From CAZCTC01 sp964501335 (GTDB taxonomy: Bacteria; Chloroflexota; Anaerolineae; B4-G1; SLSP01): DNA of 17,108 bases. The translations under genes were made by a program, and so were the position numbers. The DNA is taken from contig CAZCTC010000114.1 of NCBI GenBank assembly GCA_964501335.1, positions 1-17,108 on the forward strand, read 5' to 3'. The notes under the pieces are model-generated. The model did not search any database and was not told the DNA's origin. It saw only the letters and a program-made list of their open reading frames with translations. How positions within the stretch are numbered: position 1 is the stretch's first letter; each line of letters opens with the position of its first letter. Below are positions 13,890 to 17,108 of this stretch, piece by piece.

Positions 13890-13950
13890 GTTTATGTTTT
13901 CGCGGGCTTCAGAAAGCCCGCGAAAACATGCCCTTTTTTCAGAACCGGCC
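13890..13950 (-). repeat. palindromic intergenic repeat, copy 4
   Basis: A perfect 16-bp stem (13894-13909 with 13914-13929) has loop CAGA, the same stem length and loop as copy 1. The flanks read in the minus direction as AAACAAAAAACCTCC after the stem and GGTTCTGAAAAAAGGGC before it, matching copies 2 and 3. It sits in the 188-bp gap between the convergent beta-helix genes. Confidence 0.85.
13894..13939 (+). terminator. probable terminator of the beta-helix gene at 10925 (repeat copy 4)
   Basis: On the plus strand the 16-bp hairpin is followed by GCCC and six T residues (13934-13939), 36 bp after the stop of the beta-helix gene. The repeat therefore probably doubles as an intrinsic terminator. 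The 4-nt gap before the T-run and the AT-rich stem base make it less than ideal. Confidence 0.5.
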
Positions 13951-14002
13951 CGGCGGCGTATCTTCACAAAACCAGAAGGAATTCAAAAAACTCTTTCCCT
14001 CT

Positions 14003-14033
14003 TCTCTGTGCCCTCTGTGTCTCCGTGGTGAAA
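14003..14033. repeat. CTCTGTGTCTCCGTGGTGAA-type intergenic sequence
   Basis: The stretch contains CTCTGTG, CCTCTGTGTCTCCGTGG and TGAAA in the arrangement of a short dispersed intergenic sequence seen, from memory, next to genes in many environmental bacterial genomes ('TTTGTGTCTTTGTGGTGAAA' type). Only one copy is in the window, so dispersal cannot be shown here. Confidence 0.4.
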
Positions 14034-14046
14034 TCTCTTCTCTCTC

Positions 14047-17000
14047 TCACCGCTTGAACACCCCCGGCAGCAGCACCTTCCACGCCTGCCAGCGCGCAAT
14101 GACCCGCAGTGCCGCCCCATCGCTCTGCCCATGCCCCTGTGTGACGAGATCCGCCACCGGGTCCAGCCGCCGGACGGTCCAGCGCAGCTCCGCGCTCTCG
14201 CCCGGCCCCAGCGCCGCGATCTCCGGCAAGGCGACATAGCCCACGCCGTAATCCCCGCCCGCCGTAAAGGTCAGGTTAGTTGAGGCCGTGACCAGCTCCG
14301 TGTGCAACGGCACGCTGCCCGTCATCACGACGTGCGTCTGCGTGATCCCCATCCCGGCATTGCTCAGGACGAAAGTATAGGTGACCAGATCTGCCGCCCG
14401 TTCATACGTGAGACGCCCCTGCAACGGCGCCGCCGTCAGTTCCAGCCCCGCCGTGGCGACATGCGTGATCCCCACATCGGGCAACGTCGCCGTAATGACT
14501 TCCATGCCGGCCAGCGCCCCCGCCGTGTAGAGCCAGGAGGCCGCGCCGTCCTCATCCAGCGTCACTTTGACCGGGCTCACGTCACTGCCCCGCGCCCAGC
14601 TCAGCTCCACCTCCCGCCCGGCAAACGATACCCGGCCCCCAGGCTCCGTCGCCCGGACCGTCACGGTCGCCATCGAGAGGCCATCCGCCGGCAGGCTCGC
14701 CGGCGTGACCGTCACCGTGAAGCTGACCGGGACAAAGGTCGCGCTGATCGTATGCCCGGCCGTCACGTTGTTGAAAGCATAGAGATCCACCCGCCCCACC
14801 GAAACGCCGTCCACGCCCACATCGACCAGCGCATAGCCCGTCGCCGGTCGGATCGCAAAGACCCGCCGGCTGCCGTAAGTCGCCGTCTGCGCCCCGCCCG
14901 GCAGGATCTGCCCGCCCGCATTCGATCCCGCCGTGATCGTAAAGACCTTCAGATTGAAGATCGCCGTCGCATGGGCGCCTTCCTTCATTAACAGGGTAAT
15001 CGCCTGGGTGCCCGCCGGCATGCCCACCCAGCCGTCGAAGGTCGAGCTGAGCATCGGCGCGGCGGTCAGGGTGACCACCGCATTCGGCGGGAAGGTGTAA
15101 GCGCAGGCCAGGCCGCACAAAATCCCCGCCAGCTGGCTGGTCACCGTCCCGTCGCCGTTGCCCGTCTTCACCACCGTCATGTAGGGACTATACTCGTAGG
15201 CACCCATGTCCACCCGCCCGTCGATCACCCGCGGCCGACCGTCCAGATCCGTCGCCGTCGTCACACTGAGATTGTTCCCGGCATTGATCAACGGAGATCC
15301 CCGCCGCAGATGGTAATCCCCCGTCGTCGTCGGTGCAAAGGTCGCCGAGATCGGCTGCACGAACTGCGGATCGACGTTCAAGACTGCGGTCCCGGTGTAG
15401 CCCCCTTCGATGTCGCTGAAAAGAACGACAGGAGTATATTCATCGGTCATATTATAAATTTGAGCCCCCCCATTCGCACGGTTTCCCCATAAAATACTAT
15501 TGACCAACACCGGGCGAGCAATTCTGTGGTACAAGGCACCGCCGTCACCTCCTGCCTGATTTCCAGCAAAAGTAACATTGATGAACCTTGGATTGCCTAC
15601 AAATGCAGGCGTCACATCATCCAGGCAAATTCCACCACCGTTTCTTCCGGCTCGATTCCCGCTAAAAACAACATTCATCCATCTTGAATCATCAACATCA
15701 GTGCTGCTCCAAACATAAGCGCCCCCACCATCCAAACCGGCTTCATTACCTCGAAAAATGACATTCGTCAGAAACGCTTTGCTCATTCCCCCGGCCTCAT
15801 AGATCAATAATCCACCACCTTCCTCAGTTACATGGTTGTTCTCAAAAACAACATCCATTAGAACCGAATTACTGGAGCCACTCAGATGTCCCCAAGTGCC
15901 CATTCCTCCCGCTGCAGTAGCCTCATTATCTTTAAAAACGACGTTAACCAACCATGAATTACTGGTGCCTTTTTGTGTGCCGTCACTAAACATCCCCCCG
16001 CCAACGTTGGCATCATTACCCTCAAAAATGACATCGATCAAAATTGGGCGGCAATGGCCTTCCTTAAAACCAAAGTTATACATTCCCCCGCCGTATGAAA
16101 AGGGAGCATGATTGCGTTTAAAAACAACATAGTGCAATATAGGATTGCTGTTGCCGCCAGGATAACCCACATTGGCCATGCCGCCACCTCCAGCATGGGA
16201 ATAATTACCCTCAAAAACCACTGATATCAAGATTGGACTACTGGTACCACCACCGGAAGGATTATTGCCCAATCCACCACCCCACCAGTCAGATCCATTG
16301 CCTTGAAAAACAACTTCAGCCAATAACCCGCTGGCATCTCCACCAAAGGAACCATCGTTATACATCCCACCGCCCCAATAAGAAGCGTAATTACCGTTAA
16401 AAATGACCCGGGATATGACCGGATTACAACCATGTCCACCGCCACTTCCGTTACAATAGAGTCCTCCGCCAGTTATTATGTCCCAACCACTTTCGTTACT
16501 CGAAGAATCCGCCTTTCCCCCCGTGATCGTAAACCCGTCGATCACCGTCTCTGCCGTCAACGGCTCATTCGTCGCGCCGTCCAGGTACATCACGTGATAA
16601 GCATTACTGCCTACCGTATCCGAATAGACCTCATTGATGAAATTCCCGTCGGCATTGAGATCGTTATGATCGATGTCCCCGCTCAGCACCGTCGGATGGA
16701 CCGCCCAATCTCTCTGACTACGCGCAGTCTCCGTGGCTGCAAAGCCGCCGTAGAGCTGCACGTTGTTCCAGGCGATGAGAAAGGTCTCCGTGACGGCATT
16801 ATCCACATGCAGCCCGCCCTCATCCGGATAATAAACCCCTTCCGCCACCCAGATCTCGTAAGTCGTCGCGGTATGCGTGTTGGTCCAATCCAGCGCATTC
16901 TGCACGGTGGTATAGGCCGTGGTCCACGAAAGCCCATCGTGAAGGGGACCCGCGGCGTCCCGGTCCACATAGAGGACTGTGCCCGCAGGCCGGGCGGTCA

Positions 17001-17067
17001 CGGCCGAGACGGAGAAGAGCAACAAGGCCAACAGGCCCAGGGAATAGATCCAACGCAGTGTTTTCAT
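14047..17067 (-). CDS. secreted beta-helix protein with choice-of-anchor Q module (1006 aa), paralogue of the convergent gene
   Basis: AGGGAGG lies 5 nt before the ATG at 17067. A signal peptide (residues 1-26) precedes YVDRDAAGPLHDGLSWTTAYTT, which aligns with its neighbour; EIWVAEG.YYPDEG, NVQLYGGFAATET and DGFTITGG also match. Residues about 200-520 hold successive rungs of 'VVFxGNxxxxGGGMxN' type. An anchor-Q cap (VDPQF, SPLINAGNN, DLDGRPR, VDMGAYEYS) ends near 625. It is followed by two bacterial-repeat domains, an Ig-like domain and a terminal domain ending in KVLLPGVFKR. The middle of the gene is much less GC-rich than its ends. Role inferred as surface or secreted adhesin or glycan-interacting protein; no catalytic residues assigned. 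It shares domain order with the gene at 10925 throughout, so the pair probably arose by duplication, now well diverged. Confidence 0.85.
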   Translation of the reverse strand: MKTLRWIYSLGLLALLLFSVSAVTARPAGTVLYVDRDAAGPLHDGLSWTTAYTTVQNALDWTNTHTATTYEIWVAEGVYYPDEGGLHVDNAVTETFLIAWNNVQLYGGFAATETARSQRDWAVHPTVLSGDIDHNDLNADGNFINEVYSDTVGSNAYHVMYLDGATNEPLTAETVIDGFTITGGKADSSSNESGWDIITGGGLYCNGSGGGHGCNPVISRVIFNGNYASYWGGGMYNDGSFGGDASGLLAEVVFQGNGSDWWGGGLGNNPSGGGTSSPILISVVFEGNYSHAGGGGMANVGYPGGNSNPILHYVVFKRNHAPFSYGGGMYNFGFKEGHCRPILIDVIFEGNDANVGGGMFSDGTQKGTSNSWLVNVVFKDNEATAAGGMGTWGHLSGSSNSVLMDVVFENNHVTEEGGGLLIYEAGGMSKAFLTNVIFRGNEAGLDGGGAYVWSSTDVDDSRWMNVVFSGNRAGRNGGGICLDDVTPAFVGNPRFINVTFAGNQAGGDGGALYHRIARPVLVNSILWGNRANGGAQIYNMTDEYTPVVLFSDIEGGYTGTAVLNVDPQFVQPISATFAPTTTGDYHLRRGSPLINAGNNLSVTTATDLDGRPRVIDGRVDMGAYEYSPYMTVVKTGNGDGTVTSQLAGILCGLACAYTFPPNAVVTLTAAPMLSSTFDGWVGMPAGTQAITLLMKEGAHATAIFNLKVFTITAGSNAGGQILPGGAQTATYGSRRVFAIRPATGYALVDVGVDGVSVGRVDLYAFNNVTAGHTISATFVPVSFTVTVTPASLPADGLSMATVTVRATEPGGRVSFAGREVELSWARGSDVSPVKVTLDEDGAASWLYTAGALAGMEVITATLPDVGITHVATAGLELTAAPLQGRLTYERAADLVTYTFVLSNAGMGITQTHVVMTGSVPLHTELVTASTNLTFTAGGDYGVGYVALPEIAALGPGESAELRWTVRRLDPVADLVTQGHGQSDGAALRVIARWQAWKVLLPGVFKR
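15420..16500 (-). other. low-GC beta-helix rung segment inside a high-GC gene
   Basis: Sample lines counted by eye: 15841-15900 is 28/60 G+C and 16201-16260 is 27/60, against 45/60 at 14641-14700 and 34/60 at 16801-16860. The shift coincides with the rung-repeat part of the protein. At DNA level a motif like CTCAAAAAyrAC recurs about every 90 bp (near 15840, 15930, 16020, 16110, 16210, 16300), one per rung. The paralogue shows no comparable drop (33/60 at 11641-11700). Confidence 0.7.
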
Positions 17068-17072
17068 GAAAG

Positions 17073-17079
17073 CCTCCCT
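17073..17079 (-). promoter_or_regulatory. ribosome binding site for the gene starting at 17067
   Basis: AGGGAGG on the minus strand, 5 nt before the ATG. Only 41 bp upstream of this gene are in the window, so its promoter is not visible. Confidence 0.75.
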
Positions 17080-17108
17080 ATCGATAAAATTTCCGACAAA
17101 AACCGGCT

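Noticed and set aside
13928..14239. Plus-strand frame containing LCPLCLRGE
   Set aside because: A typical artefact of the CTCTGTGTCTCCGTGG intergenic sequence running into the antisense of the second beta-helix gene.

Overview
The window looks like chromosomal DNA of a Chloroflexota bacterium (an Anaerolineae-like lineage is my best guess). The grounds are lipoprotein signals, large secreted beta-helix 'choice-of-anchor Q' proteins ending in a hydrophobic LLP/MLP-type tail, a DUF4132 protein, glycine-tetrad membrane repeats, and a mid-to-high GC content with many dispersed intergenic palindromes. This assignment is inference; no rRNA or other phylogenetic marker is present. I saw no tRNA, rRNA or CRISPR array.

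Layout. (i) 1-896: a palindromic repeat, then two small overlapping minus-strand genes of unknown function. (ii) 897-1566: a gene-free stretch holding a heptamer-based inverted repeat, a second palindromic repeat and a strong sigma70-type promoter. (iii) 1567-4447: a compact plus-strand three-gene unit. It encodes a shrunken IS200/IS605 (Y1) transposase homologue that appears to have lost both catalytic centres, an Ala/Thr/Gln-rich lipoprotein with an additional membrane helix, and an FtsK/SpoIIIE-type ATPase with a C-terminal winged-helix-like region. The unit sits between two same-orientation copies of the palindromic repeat, each followed by the identical 14-bp sequence TTTGCGGGACGCTA. (iv) 4729-7554: a DUF4132 (MolR-like) protein. 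(v) 10663-7602, minus strand: a probable two-gene operon of a lipoprotein joining a beta-propeller to a DJ-1/PfpI domain, followed by a membrane protein with about 18 consecutive Gly-x-x-x tetrads. (vi) 10925-17067: two convergent paralogous secreted beta-helix proteins of about 1000 residues, separated by a fourth palindromic repeat.

The best candidate for an undescribed system is unit (iii). A DNA-handling fold with an apparently dead active site, a membrane-anchored coiled-coil-like protein and a DNA-pumping ATPase, expressed from one promoter and bounded by structured repeats, suggests a membrane-docked DNA translocation or transfer machine, or a domesticated mobile element. The second theme is the repeat family. 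Four copies each have a 16-17 bp perfect stem and a 4-nt loop, and the stems differ from each other while staying fully base-paired, which points to maintenance of the fold rather than the sequence.
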